Positions 26,299-35,296 of a DNA stretch of 64,000 bases are shown here, in pieces. Under the pieces are notes generated by a model. It did no database searches. It saw nothing but the letters and a program-made list of their open reading frames with translations, and had not been told where the DNA came from. The stretch is taken from NCBI RefSeq assembly GCF_900112165.1, contig NZ_FOKY01000001.1, forward strand, positions 1 through 64,000. Direction: 5' to 3'. The DNA comes from Brevinema andersonii. GTDB lineage: Bacteria; Spirochaetota; Brevinematia; Brevinematales; Brevinemataceae. Every line of letters starts with the position of its first letter. Within the stretch, counting starts at the first letter, position 1. Position numbers and translations under genes: made by a program.

Positions 26299-27294
26299 TC
26301 ATGAAGAATGAAGAATAAATTTATCTTTTATTGTTTTTATGGCGCCGTCGAGATCAGCGAGATTCCGGCTTTGTGCAATAAGCGACCGTAGTTTGGCAGC
26401 ACCTTCGAATTCTGTTAGCCCGCTCATTAATGCACCTCTTATTGGGATAATAGAATCAGTTTTCGATTCGGCACACCAAAGTTCAGCATAATCGACAAGT
26501 AATTCTAACTGCTGTTTTACAGAAAGTTTCAAGTAAGTTCCTTTACAGCATAAATCAATGATTTGACGGAAAATATAAGGCCTCCCAATTGCTGCACGCC
26601 CTATCATGACTCCATCCATTTTATACTCTGTCAGTATTTTATAAGCATCTTCAGGAGACTTAATATCCCCATTCGCAATTAAAAGCTTACGAGTAGCCTG
26701 CCGCGCACGATGAAAACGTTTCCAATCGGCAGTGCCGTGCAGAAATTTATCTCTGGTCAATCGGCAGTGCAACATAATAACATCAACATCCGAACGGTCC
26801 AGGCTATCAATGATATCATCTAGATTATCTTGATCAAAACCTGCACGAATTTTCGCTTCCACGGCAAGCCCTGCATCTTTTACAGCATTAATCACATCAA
26901 CCATTTTTTGCGGTTTCTGTAACAAGCGCGAACCCGCACCGTTTTTCATTACCTTGGGTGCCGGACAGCCAAAATTAATATTGATTGACCGCGCATTGAA
27001 ACGCTTCTTAACAACAACAGCCGCTTGATGAAATGTTTTAGGATCGCCACTGCCAAAAAGCTGAATAGATGTAAGATTCGGTGCATCTGAAATATCAGCA
27101 TATCTAAACGTCTTTTCAGAATCCCGTAACACTCCCTCAACACTCACCATTTCCGTCACAGCATATCCTGCTCCAAATTTTCGTGCAAACATTCTCATGG
27201 GCTTGTGTGAATAGCCTGCCAATGGAGCTAAAAATATATTATTTAAACTATATATCTCGCCAAAAGATATAGGATGAATCACATTATTTTCCAT
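26299..27294 (-). CDS. tRNA-dihydrouridine synthase (DusB-like)
   Basis: This FMN enzyme reduces uridines in the tRNA D-loop to dihydrouridine. It has the family start LAPLAGYSHKPMRMF, the catalytic cysteine in NFGCPAPKVMKNGAGS, and IANGDIKSPEDA and GRAAIGRPYIF. The longest frame begins at a GTG (27303), but the ATG at 27294 three codons later is the more likely start; neither has a strong ribosome site. The start overlaps the end of the upstream methyltransferase segment (stop at 27284), so translation may be coupled to a gene that is interrupted further upstream. Confidence 0.9.
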   Translation of the reverse strand: MENNVIHPISFGEIYSLNNIFLAPLAGYSHKPMRMFARKFGAGYAVTEMVSVEGVLRDSEKTFRYADISDAPNLTSIQLFGSGDPKTFHQAAVVVKKRFNARSININFGCPAPKVMKNGAGSRLLQKPQKMVDVINAVKDAGLAVEAKIRAGFDQDNLDDIIDSLDRSDVDVIMLHCRLTRDKFLHGTADWKRFHRARQATRKLLIANGDIKSPEDAYKILTEYKMDGVMIGRAAIGRPYIFRQIIDLCCKGTYLKLSVKQQLELLVDYAELWCAESKTDSIIPIRGALMSGLTEFEGAAKLRSLIAQSRNLADLDGAIKTIKDKFILHSS

Positions 27295-27916
27295 ATTTAA
27301 CACAATAAAACTCTATTAATTCTTCATTTTGTGTTGATTGCACAGAGCTTTTGATAGAATATACAACAGCAAATCCAGCACGTTCTGCTAATTTTTTACC
27401 ACCTTTTACGGTGATTCGAAAAAATCCGTCAAAATTCCTTTTTTTACCAACCATCGGTACCCGAAATACCAACACTCCTCCAACAGGTAAAAGTTCTTTT
27501 ATTTTTTTTAGATAAAGCAAAGGCTCTGATAATTGCTCAAGTTTTTTCCATATTGTGACTACATTATAAATAGGCTCAGTTTCATAAATTTTATCCATAG
27601 AATCTAGGATATCAATATTATAATTATCCTTAGAATAACGGCGAGCAAAAATTGACAACTCTATGCCTTGAGCGGAAAATCCGTTATGAGCTGCTTCTTG
27701 AACAAATACACCATGTTCCGAACCAATATCAAGCAGCCTGTATGAGTATTGATAACTCAAAACCGGCAGCAATTTTTTGATAAGCTGGATTCTTCTATTA
27801 CTGTCTTCTCTAAGATTAAGCACAGCTTCTTTATAACTTTTTTTATCATGCTCTGAACTTGATGCAATAATTGTATCCATATTAACTTCGTCAGTATGGT
27901 CCTGTAATTGATACAA
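27284..27916 (-). pseudogene. methyltransferase half of a gene interrupted by TAG
   Basis: This segment encodes a class I SAM-dependent methyltransferase: RLLDIGSEHGVFVQEA is motif I, followed by QGIELS. It is in the same frame as the PseG-like gene upstream, separated only by TAG at 27955-27953. Reading through the TAG gives a continuous zinc ribbon, CPLCG before the stop and CRSCGS after it, followed by this domain. Start codons inside the segment (TTG 27916, ATG 27880) have no good ribosome site and would lose the ribbon. It may be made only by readthrough or be non-functional. The frame itself is otherwise open. Confidence 0.75.
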
Positions 27917-27952
27917 ATAAATACTACCACATGAACGACAAATAAAACGGTC

Positions 27953-28942
27953 CTAATCGGAGCTTCTATATAAAGATTTTTTATAGGAAGATCCACATAG
28001 AGGACAAGAAGCCGGCCTGTTAGCAATATTATTAGTTAATTCAAGCCACCATGCCTCGAAATCAAAATCAGCTGGCAGACTGAATTTACTCATAATAGCT
28101 TTATCTAAAGTGTTCCGTATACCTTGAGCTGTCAGAAAAAAGCTACCGTTTAATACTGTAATGCCATGAAGAGTTTTTAAATCTTTATATTGCTTATAGG
28201 TATGAGCAACAGCAACAACATATTTTTTAGCAGCCATTGCTTCTAGCATAGTAAGCCCAGGACCACAAAATATCAAATCATTTTGCTCTATATAAGGAAA
28301 AATATTTTTCGAATGCTTCACAACTTCTATATTTTCTTGCTCTTCCAAGTATCTGTATTGGCTTAAAGGGCCAACAATCACAGTAATTTTGTAAGGCTGA
28401 TCTTTTAATGCATTAATAATTTTCAATGCATTGTTATGAGGATCACTTCCCCCTAAAGTAATCAAAACATTTTGAACATGAGAAATTTCTTGAACTTCCA
28501 AAAAATATTCTCTATCAATCGGCGTATGATATAATTCAGCAAAATTAGCTGATTTAACCTCATAAGAAGGCAATGGAGCAATAAAAACTTCAGCATTAGA
28601 ACCAAAAGATACATTATCAAAAACAACAGTAGATTTTCCCAGCCCATTTACCAAGCGAACTAAGTGATTGCTGGCTTTATCACAATCAACAACAATAAGA
28701 TCCATAATTTTATCATGCAAGACAGAGTCAAACATACTTTTATCGTACTGATAACAGATCTGATGAGGTATATCTTGCATTAGAGTTGATAATGATATTG
28801 ATTCTTTTAAATCTGTCAACACCAATAAAAAAGAATTTTTATAAAAGCGAGCAATATATAATGCTCTTGCCAAATGACCAATCCCAAAACGCATACCTGC
28901 TTGAACAATAAACAAGACAGACAAATCCTTTTTTGAATTCAT
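27953..28942 (-). CDS. PseG-like glycosyltransferase/hydrolase, N-terminal part of an interrupted fusion
   Basis: The protein resembles PseG, the UDP-sugar hydrolase of pseudaminic acid synthesis, and related GT28-fold enzymes. Motifs include a glycine-rich GIGHLARALYIA near the N-terminus, VLITLGGSDPHNNA, and CGPGLTMLEAMA. The start at 28942 is set by an ATGA overlap with the tsaD stop and by AAAGGA upstream; the longer frame adds 14 irrelevant residues. The frame ends at TAG 27953 in the middle of a zinc ribbon (CPLCGSS), after which the same frame continues into a methyltransferase. The hydrolase part itself appears complete. Confidence 0.8.
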   Translation of the reverse strand: MNSKKDLSVLFIVQAGMRFGIGHLARALYIARFYKNSFLLVLTDLKESISLSTLMQDIPHQICYQYDKSMFDSVLHDKIMDLIVVDCDKASNHLVRLVNGLGKSTVVFDNVSFGSNAEVFIAPLPSYEVKSANFAELYHTPIDREYFLEVQEISHVQNVLITLGGSDPHNNALKIINALKDQPYKITVIVGPLSQYRYLEEQENIEVVKHSKNIFPYIEQNDLIFCGPGLTMLEAMAAKKYVVAVAHTYKQYKDLKTLHGITVLNGSFFLTAQGIRNTLDKAIMSKFSLPADFDFEAWWLELTNNIANRPASCPLCGSSYKKSLYRSSD

Positions 28943-29943
28943 ATTCGTTTTCCTTTTGTAATCTGAGTTTTTCGTGCATAACAAGATTTGGACTTTTGTT
29001 GATAACCGCTATTAAAATCAACAAAAGCCCGACCCGCTACCATAGCGGCATTATCTCCGCATAATTCTATAGGGGTATGATAAACCGTAACTCCTGATTT
29101 GGTTAAAGAGTCTAAGCCATTCCTAAGTCTTGAATTTGCTGCAACTCCACCAACTGTAATCAGCCGTGATATTCCCGTATCATTCAGAGCATTTTCTACT
29201 TTTTTCATCAAACTATCAACCGCAGCTTTTTGAAACGAAGCACAAATATCTTCAATGGGAAAAGGTTGTTGGAGCTCTTTGAGACGATAATAAACTGCCG
29301 TTTTTAAGCCGCTGTAGCTAAAATTATACTTATCTTCTACTGTATTAACGCCAATAGGTAGTTTCCAAAAATTTTCATTGCCGGACTCTGCATATTGTTG
29401 AATAATCGGCCCACCCGGATATCCTAATTCCAGCATTTTTGCCACCTTATCGAACGCTTCGCCTACCGCATCATCAATCGTTGAACCTAAAAGGGTATAA
29501 TTAAAGAAAGAATCCACTTTATAAAGCAGTGTATGACCCCCAGAACATACCAACGCAACATACGGAAATACAATATCATGCACCATATGGGGAGTATAAA
29601 GATGAGCTTCTATATGATCCACAGGAATAAAAGGTTTATCCAGATAATAAGCTATTGCTTGTGCTGTAAGTGAACCCACAACTAAAGAGCCAATCAACCC
29701 CGGACCTGTACTAGCAGCAACAGCACCGATTTGTGATAGAGAATTTCCTTCTAGGGCTTGGTCAAGCAAGGGCAAAATCTTTACCAGATGATTACGCGAT
29801 GCAATTTCCGGAACAACTCCAAAGTAAGGGGCATGTAGTTCTGCTTGGGAAAAAACTTTATGACTAAGAATATTTTTTCCCTTCTCAACTAACGCAATGG
29901 CACATTCATCACAAGAACTTTCCACTCCTAAAACAATCATCAC
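28939..29943 (-). CDS. tsaD: tRNA N6-adenosine threonylcarbamoyltransferase TsaD
   Basis: TsaD transfers the threonylcarbamoyl group to A37 of ANN-decoding tRNAs. The 334 residues have LGVESSCDECAIALV, the metal-binding HIEAHLYTPH, VCSGGHTLLY, FSYSGLKTAV and VGGVAANSRLR, all standard. AAGG lies 7 bases before the first of two adjacent ATGs. The last 4 bases overlap the start of the PseG-like gene, so the two are translated together. Confidence 0.96.
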   Translation of the reverse strand: MMIVLGVESSCDECAIALVEKGKNILSHKVFSQAELHAPYFGVVPEIASRNHLVKILPLLDQALEGNSLSQIGAVAASTGPGLIGSLVVGSLTAQAIAYYLDKPFIPVDHIEAHLYTPHMVHDIVFPYVALVCSGGHTLLYKVDSFFNYTLLGSTIDDAVGEAFDKVAKMLELGYPGGPIIQQYAESGNENFWKLPIGVNTVEDKYNFSYSGLKTAVYYRLKELQQPFPIEDICASFQKAAVDSLMKKVENALNDTGISRLITVGGVAANSRLRNGLDSLTKSGVTVYHTPIELCGDNAAMVAGRAFVDFNSGYQQKSKSCYARKTQITKGKRI

Positions 29944-30240
29944 TGAACCTTCTTATAATCAATATATATTATATTAAATTTGTAAAAAAAAATCAAGAAG
30001 AAAATACTCAGTAAAACAGAACTAGTTATATTGAAGAATTATAAATTTTATATATTTAAGACGAAATCTCTATTAATTCTAAAATCAAAATTAATTACTG
30101 CTATGTTATTCTATATCAAATCTATTATTTTTTATATTCTGCTCTTTAGATAAGATAAGTTCTACTGGAGCTCGAAATTTTTTAATCAATATGAAATTTA
30201 TTTATAGATTTAAGATCTCTTGAGAAAAATATTTTAAAGA
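29944..30240. other. intergenic region without recognisable content
   Basis: About 300 bases of very AT-rich sequence between tsaD and the tRNA-Gly terminator. I see no reading frame, repeat or RNA signature in it beyond possible AT-rich promoter boxes near the tsaD start. Confidence 0.5.
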
Positions 30241-30265
30241 AAAACTCCAGTTATACCGGAGTTTT
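30241..30265 (-). terminator. terminator of tRNA-Gly
   Basis: AAAACTCC (30241-30248) pairs with GGAGTTTT (30258-30265); on the - strand it is followed by TCTTT. Confidence 0.75.
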
Positions 30266-30268
30266 ACA

Positions 30269-30339
30269 AGCGGCTGGAGAGAATCGAACTCTCGGCATCA
30301 GCTTGGAAGGCTGAGGTATTACCACTATACGACAGCCGC
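30269..30339 (-). tRNA. tRNA-Gly (anticodon TCC)
   Basis: Acceptor GCGGCTG/CAGCCGC, T arm GAGAG-TTCGATT-CTCTC and an anticodon loop CTTCCAA give anticodon UCC, read as glycine. The discriminator is U and CCA is not encoded. A consensus promoter (30352-30380) and a terminator (30241-30265) flank it. Confidence 0.95.
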
Positions 30340-30351
30340 ATATTTTAAAAT

Positions 30352-30380
30352 ATTTTAAAAGAAAAAATATATTTTGTCAA
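30352..30380 (-). promoter_or_regulatory. promoter of tRNA-Gly
   Basis: On the - strand TTGACA (30380-30375), 17 bases and TAAAAT (30357-30352), 13 bases before the tRNA. Confidence 0.8.
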
Positions 30381-30386
30381 GTTTTT

Positions 30387-31331
30387 TTATTCTCCGTATT
30401 CCTCTTTAGTTTCAACAATTTCCATCTTAACTAGTTTCGTTTTATTGCTGATGAGTGTATGGATATACTTTTCAAATGATGGCTCTTTCAAAGCTTTCAA
30501 AACATCTAAAGGAGTCTGACCATTATGATTAAAACTAGAAATATCAGCACCTTTATCTAATAAAAGCTTAGACAAATAACGATTCTTTTTTGTAAATGCC
30601 CAATGTAATGCCGTATTGCCGTTAATGTCTGAAATATTAACATCAGCACCGCTTCGAATCAATTTTTCAGCTTCGGCAAAGTTTTCAATAAAAATGGCCC
30701 TGATCAGTGGTTCTAACCGCTTTGTTTCAAGAATTTGAACTACTTCCGGATTGCGAGTGAGTGACGCAAAAGATGATGGTGCAAGAGCTTCCGCATTCGA
30801 AATTTCACTGGCACCAGCCATCGTCAAAAATCGTGAAGACTTTTGATGGCCAAAAGATAATGCTGTCAACAAAGGAGTCGAACCTAATTTATCTGTGGCA
30901 TTCACATCAGCTCCATTCTTAATCAGCAATAAAATCAAAACATTATTACCATTCCGAGCAGCAAAATGCAACGGAGTTTGACCATTAACATCGGCCATAT
31001 TCATATCAGCACCGTATTCGATAAGCAGCCGCGCAATATTCACTAAATTTCGCGATACAGCCCAATGTAATGGTGAACTGCCCTGATTATTTCTAGCATT
31101 GATCTTTGCACCATTTATAATAAGAGTTTTCGCTAACGAAAAATCCCATACAAAATGCAAAGGTGTCATTCCATCTTCATTAGTCACATTAACATCTGCT
31201 CTTTTTTTAATCATATAGTTTGCTAAAGCTACTTCTCCACGAACAATAGCATCAAATAAAGATAAAGATTCATCAGCATATAGAGGAACAACTAAGAAGA
31301 AAAAATAAATAATTTTTTTACTTCTCAACAT
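30387..31331 (-). CDS. exported ankyrin-repeat protein
   Basis: A signal peptide (about residues 1-19, ending PLYADES) is followed by at least seven ankyrin repeats, recognised by the recurring pattern DVNGQTPLHFAARNGN and LLIKNGADVNATD. Ankyrin repeats bind other proteins; export points to a periplasmic or envelope role. It is the second of two ankyrin genes in tandem (70 bases apart). The target is unknown. No clear ribosome site is seen before the ATG. Confidence 0.85.
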   Translation of the reverse strand: MLRSKKIIYFFFLVVPLYADESLSLFDAIVRGEVALANYMIKKRADVNVTNEDGMTPLHFVWDFSLAKTLIINGAKINARNNQGSSPLHWAVSRNLVNIARLLIEYGADMNMADVNGQTPLHFAARNGNNVLILLLIKNGADVNATDKLGSTPLLTALSFGHQKSSRFLTMAGASEISNAEALAPSSFASLTRNPEVVQILETKRLEPLIRAIFIENFAEAEKLIRSGADVNISDINGNTALHWAFTKKNRYLSKLLLDKGADISSFNHNGQTPLDVLKALKEPSFEKYIHTLISNKTKLVKMEIVETKEEYGE

Positions 31332-31401
31332 TTTACTATTTTTTTAATTTTTTTGTATTAGGTTCAGATTCTCCTTTTTTATTTTCGTTAGTTCCAGCAG
31401 C

Positions 31402-32652
31402 TTACTTAGCAGTAACAGCGTCTTCATATACCGACAATTCTTCGTCTGTAGGAAGAATTTCAATGACTGTTTCGTTAAGTTTTAAAAGTGGTTCTGATGA
31501 ATCTTTTGCATTCACACTTTTCAGAAAATCAATCATCGGTTGATTTCCCTCATCCACTGCTATACTTAATGCAGTCTGATTAAATGTCGATTCTACATTC
31601 AAATCAATTCCAGATTTGACCAAATATCGTACCGTATCCAAATGCCCGCTCTGCACAGCATACATTAATGCATTCCAATTATCATTATCCGTAGCATTAA
31701 GATCAGCATTAGCATCTAAGAGTGCCTGAATTGTTTTGTTATCACCCATTTGTGCCGCAGCCATCAAAGGTGTCCATCCTTCAACTATAGTATCAACCTC
31801 ACCTTCTCCCTCTCGGATCCGCCGGGCAAAGGCCGTAGCTGTAGCATTGACATTTGCACCAAAATGAGTCAAATAATTCACAATTTTCGGATCATTATTC
31901 AAACTGGCTACCATCAACGGTGATGTCCCGCTGTTATTTCTGGTATTAATGTCTACCCCTTCTTGCTCGACCAAATATTTAATCACTTCTAAGTGGCCAT
32001 TTTCTGCCGCAAAACGTAAAGGCGTATCTCCGTTATTGTTACGGCTGTTAGGATCAATGCCGCTCTTGATCAGCAATTTGACACGTTCGAGATTACCAGT
32101 TTGTGCAGCCCTGTGCAAGCTGTTATTACCATCTTTATCCCAGTTATGTACTTGCAAACTTTCTTCAAGACTCAATTTTTTCAGAATATTGTATGATTTT
32201 TCCGGGTAAGATGAACCCGCAATAAAATTCGAAACCACACGGTTAATAACGCGAGGACGTGGAGATGAAGATTCAATGTAAATATTAGGAGTATAACGTA
32301 ATTCCGGAACAGGTGGCGCCGTATTATTTGTAAACGCGCCGTATCGAAGCAGAAGTTTTGCTATAGCAGGATTAGCAAATTTCAAAGGCGTGTTCCCTGA
32401 TTGAGAAAGTACATTAGGATTAGCACCTTTTTGAAGCAAATATTCCGTTAACTCGGCATATCCATTCCAAGCAGCAATATGCAATGGCGTAAATCCCATT
32501 CTATCAGTCTGATTAATATCAGCACCGTTTTCGACAAACAGCATTACACTGGGTATATCGTTAAGTTCCACAGCCTGCATTAAATCTTGCGAATAAAATG
32601 TTGATGGAATCAAACTCCACATCAACATTAATGAAAAAATATTTTTCTGCAT
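31402..32652 (-). CDS. exported ankyrin-repeat protein
   Basis: Roughly 416 residues with a signal peptide (MQKNIFSLMLMWSLIPSTFYSQ) followed by two blocks of ankyrin repeats, separated by a spacer around residues 115-165. Typical repeats are MGFTPLHIAAWNGYAELTEY, NNGDTPLRFAAENGHLEVIK and DNWNALMYAVQSGHLD. AGGA fits the second ATG (32652) rather than the first (32658). It lies between a gene for another exported protein and the shorter ankyrin gene, all on one strand, so the three may act together in the periplasm. Confidence 0.85.
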   Translation of the reverse strand: MQKNIFSLMLMWSLIPSTFYSQDLMQAVELNDIPSVMLFVENGADINQTDRMGFTPLHIAAWNGYAELTEYLLQKGANPNVLSQSGNTPLKFANPAIAKLLLRYGAFTNNTAPPVPELRYTPNIYIESSSPRPRVINRVVSNFIAGSSYPEKSYNILKKLSLEESLQVHNWDKDGNNSLHRAAQTGNLERVKLLIKSGIDPNSRNNNGDTPLRFAAENGHLEVIKYLVEQEGVDINTRNNSGTSPLMVASLNNDPKIVNYLTHFGANVNATATAFARRIREGEGEVDTIVEGWTPLMAAAQMGDNKTIQALLDANADLNATDNDNWNALMYAVQSGHLDTVRYLVKSGIDLNVESTFNQTALSIAVDEGNQPMIDFLKSVNAKDSSEPLLKLNETVIEILPTDEELSVYEDAVTAK

Positions 32653-32676
32653 AGTCATATCCTACGCATCAGTAAA

Positions 32677-33489
32677 CTAAAAAGTTGAAGATAAAGTATC
32701 AGATTGCGTTTTGGGAATTGCATATTGATTTTCAGCTTCAGAAAACAGTTCAACAAGAGATTCTTCTGTCATAAAAGCATTTTTCGCAATCCAGGCATTA
32801 ACAACATCCATAATGTCTTTATGCATATCTTTCCTCACAATCTGATAAACACGATCATATAAAGATTGGAGATTCTGTAACTGAGTTTTTTGAATCTCAA
32901 TTTCTGCCAATGTTTCAGCAGCGTCCATGTCTCCTAAAGCTTCTTTAGGCTTAACCGCATTGGTTTTCGAAGCAGCAGTATAAAAATCAGAAAATTTTCT
33001 AAGATCAACAAAGTTACCTTGAGCATCTCTACCATTGGTAAATACTTCTACTACTTCATTTGTATTAGTAGAAACATCTATTTCAGGAAGAATTGTTAAA
33101 CGAGTCAAATTCAGACGATACATGCTAATACTATTTTGCAGCATTTGTATTGTGGGGCGCATATCTAACTCCAATTTCTGCATTTGGAGCTGATATTTTT
33201 GTACAATATTTTTTATTTGAATTTTTTCCTCAACAGGCAACTGGGATAAAAATCGAATCATCGTAGGAGCATAAGGTTGTTTATCACCAAACCAAATACC
33301 AGCTCGATCTTGCATAGTATCTTTGTATTCTTGAGGCAGCTCTTCATTTACCGAATCAATAAAAAAAGTACACGTTTCTCCATATTTATATTCATTGCCA
33401 GGTTCAGCTATCCACGTAATTTCTACCTGCGCAAAAGCGGCGTTCATAAGCATTATGTTGAAAATCACAGAAAACAGAACATTTTTCAT
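32677..33489 (-). CDS. exported protein of unknown function
   Basis: Unrecognised. The start at 33489 is chosen because GGAG lies 6 bases upstream, giving a clean signal peptide (MKNVLFSVIFNIMLMNAAFA-QVE). The mature part (about 250 residues) has a long helical, probably coiled-coil region (IQIKNIVQKYQLQMQKLELD) and ends in an acidic helical tail. It is 24 bases upstream of the ankyrin genes on the same strand, which suggests an operon of three exported proteins. Confidence 0.6.
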   Translation of the reverse strand: MKNVLFSVIFNIMLMNAAFAQVEITWIAEPGNEYKYGETCTFFIDSVNEELPQEYKDTMQDRAGIWFGDKQPYAPTMIRFLSQLPVEEKIQIKNIVQKYQLQMQKLELDMRPTIQMLQNSISMYRLNLTRLTILPEIDVSTNTNEVVEVFTNGRDAQGNFVDLRKFSDFYTAASKTNAVKPKEALGDMDAAETLAEIEIQKTQLQNLQSLYDRVYQIVRKDMHKDIMDVVNAWIAKNAFMTEESLVELFSEAENQYAIPKTQSDTLSSTF

Positions 33490-33636
33490 ACAACTCTCCA
33501 CCAGAAATTATTCTATAAACAATTTCTATATTATATTTCATTGTCGGATTGATTAAAATAAAATTTAGCAATTTTATAAAAAATATATTACAATAATTAA
33601 ATTTGCATATTTGCAGAAAAGGAAATAAATTATATT

Positions 33637-34446
33637 ATGAATTATGATCCTTTTGGTATCCAGAATATCAAAACACTACTAGCATCAAAAAATCTTTTTC
33701 TTTCAAAGAACAGAGGACAAAATTATCTCATTAACAGGCATATTGCAGAAAAAATTGTACAACAGCTTCCTTCATTAGAAAAAAATCAAGCTTATTTTGA
33801 GGTAGGAACTGGTTTAGGGGCATTGACAGTTATTTTAGCAGATTTAGGAAAAACAATATCTTTAGAAATTGACAAAGGTATATACCATTTAGTACAAGAG
33901 AATTTTTGTCATCCCAATTTAAAACATCTTCATGAAGATGTTTTAAATTACGAATTGAAAAGTTCTGATTCTTATATTTTTGTTTCAAATTTACCTTATT
34001 GCATTTCTGGAGAAGTTTTGAAAATTTTTACAGAAAATAAATGTTTTGATACAGGTGTGTTGATGCTCCAAAAGGAATTTGTCAACCGCATGGAGGCTGA
34101 TCCTGGTACTCCTGAATATGGTCCGTTATCCGTAATCGCGCAGACTTTTTTAGAAATTAAGCCATTATTCATGGTAGGCCGAGGAAATTTTTTTCCAGAA
34201 CCGAAAATTGATTCCTCAGTTGTCTCCATTAAAAAGAAAAATATTTCTCTGAATCAAAAAGAATTTCATGAATTTATAAAAATATGCTTTCATGCAAAAC
34301 GCAAAACATTAGAAAATAATTTAGTAAGAAGTATTTGGAAAGACTCTATTTTATCATATAATAAATATTTAAAATCGAGACCTGATGCTATTTCACCGGA
34401 AGAATGGCATTATTTATTTATGCTTAAAAATAAAAGCTCCGTATAG
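33637..34446 (+). CDS. rsmA: 16S rRNA dimethyladenosine transferase RsmA (KsgA)
   Basis: RsmA dimethylates two adjacent adenines near the 3' end of 16S rRNA during 30S maturation. The 269 residues have the family start KNRGQNYLINRHIAEKIV, SAM motif FEVGTGLGALTVIL and catalytic motif IV VSNLPYCISGEVL. Its promoter region shares the 135-base gap with the divergent exported-protein gene. Confidence 0.94.
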   Translation: MNYDPFGIQNIKTLLASKNLFLSKNRGQNYLINRHIAEKIVQQLPSLEKNQAYFEVGTGLGALTVILADLGKTISLEIDKGIYHLVQENFCHPNLKHLHEDVLNYELKSSDSYIFVSNLPYCISGEVLKIFTENKCFDTGVLMLQKEFVNRMEADPGTPEYGPLSVIAQTFLEIKPLFMVGRGNFFPEPKIDSSVVSIKKKNISLNQKEFHEFIKICFHAKRKTLENNLVRSIWKDSILSYNKYLKSRPDAISPEEWHYLFMLKNKSSV

Positions 34447-34461
34447 TAGGGCTCTAGTAAA

Positions 34462-35154
34462 TTATTGCTGTTGAAGTGGTGTTTGTAATCCTATGGGATC
34501 GATTCCTTCTTTTTCAATTAATTTATTATTCCGTTCTATTCTGAAACCTTCTTTTATTTTTGAAATAAAATCAACCATCCAACGTTGTTGTTTTTGCTGA
34601 GAAAGCTGATTAATAATAAATTCACGTGATTGTTGTGCATTAAATCCTCTTGCCCGTAATTCGCTGCCAAATTGCTGATACGCCTGATCAATTTCTGGAT
34701 TAGAGGGAGCAAAAGCATTTTTATCTGTAGGAAGGTTTTTTGAAATATAAAGCTGTGATAAGGCTTGATGCAAAGCATTTTGGAATTGCTTATAATTCTC
34801 TTCATTCTCTAAAAACCCTTCTTCTATCGCTGTCGCAACAACAACATATTGATTAATTAACGTTTCTAATATTTCTGCTTTGAAAGCACTTTCATTTGCT
34901 TTAAGCTGTGCTAATTGAGCAGGAGGTAATGTTTTTTGAACCAGTTCTAGAGAATTGGTAAATTCATCATAAGAAATACCATATCGTTCTACTTTTGCTA
35001 AATATTTATCATTTAATTCCTTAATCGAAGGAAGCTCCAAAGAGATATTCGATTTAGCACTTTTACCAGGGGAATAAATAAAAAATAACAATAATGCTCC
35101 TAATATAAATCCTCCTATTCCAGCACTTACTCCTATCAGTATATCCTTTTTCAT
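34462..35154 (-). CDS. membrane-anchored SurA-like chaperone fragment
   Basis: An N-terminal membrane anchor (about residues 5-27, ILIGVSAGIGGFILGALLLF) is followed by a helical domain. Its sequence (ALKANESAFKAEILETLINQ-type helix, then GFLENEENYKQFQNALHQ) resembles the SurA/trigger-factor-like N-terminal chaperone domain. There is no parvulin prolyl-isomerase domain, so it would be a pure chaperone or holdase for secreted proteins. The 230 residues are complete with a consensus promoter at 35193-35221. Confidence 0.65.
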   Translation of the reverse strand: MKKDILIGVSAGIGGFILGALLLFFIYSPGKSAKSNISLELPSIKELNDKYLAKVERYGISYDEFTNSLELVQKTLPPAQLAQLKANESAFKAEILETLINQYVVVATAIEEGFLENEENYKQFQNALHQALSQLYISKNLPTDKNAFAPSNPEIDQAYQQFGSELRARGFNAQQSREFIINQLSQQKQQRWMVDFISKIKEGFRIERNNKLIEKEGIDPIGLQTPLQQQ

Positions 35155-35192
35155 GGAAAACTCCCAAACTTATTCTTGACATAACAAAGAAA

Positions 35193-35221
35193 ATTATAAC
35201 AAACTCCTTTTATTATGTCAA
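35193..35221 (-). promoter_or_regulatory. perfect consensus promoter of the SurA-like gene
   Basis: On the - strand TTGACA (35221-35216), 17 bases and TATAAT (35198-35193), 39 bases before the start codon. Confidence 0.8.
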
Positions 35222-35250
35222 ATTATTTACGATGTATCTGTTAATTTTTT

Positions 35251-35278
35251 TTGACAAAAACCGATGATATTTTATATC
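35251..35278 (+). promoter_or_regulatory. promoter of the small exported protein
   Basis: TTGACA (35251-35256), 16 bases and TATATC (35273-35278), 19 bases before the start at 35297. Confidence 0.6.
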
Positions 35279-35296
35279 AGACCGTTGGAGGAAATA

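Noticed and set aside
27953-27955. TAG as pyrrolysine or generally reassigned codon.
   Set aside because: TAG terminates other intact genes here, for example rsmA, fba and the TPR lipoprotein gene, and no pyrrolysine gene is in the window.
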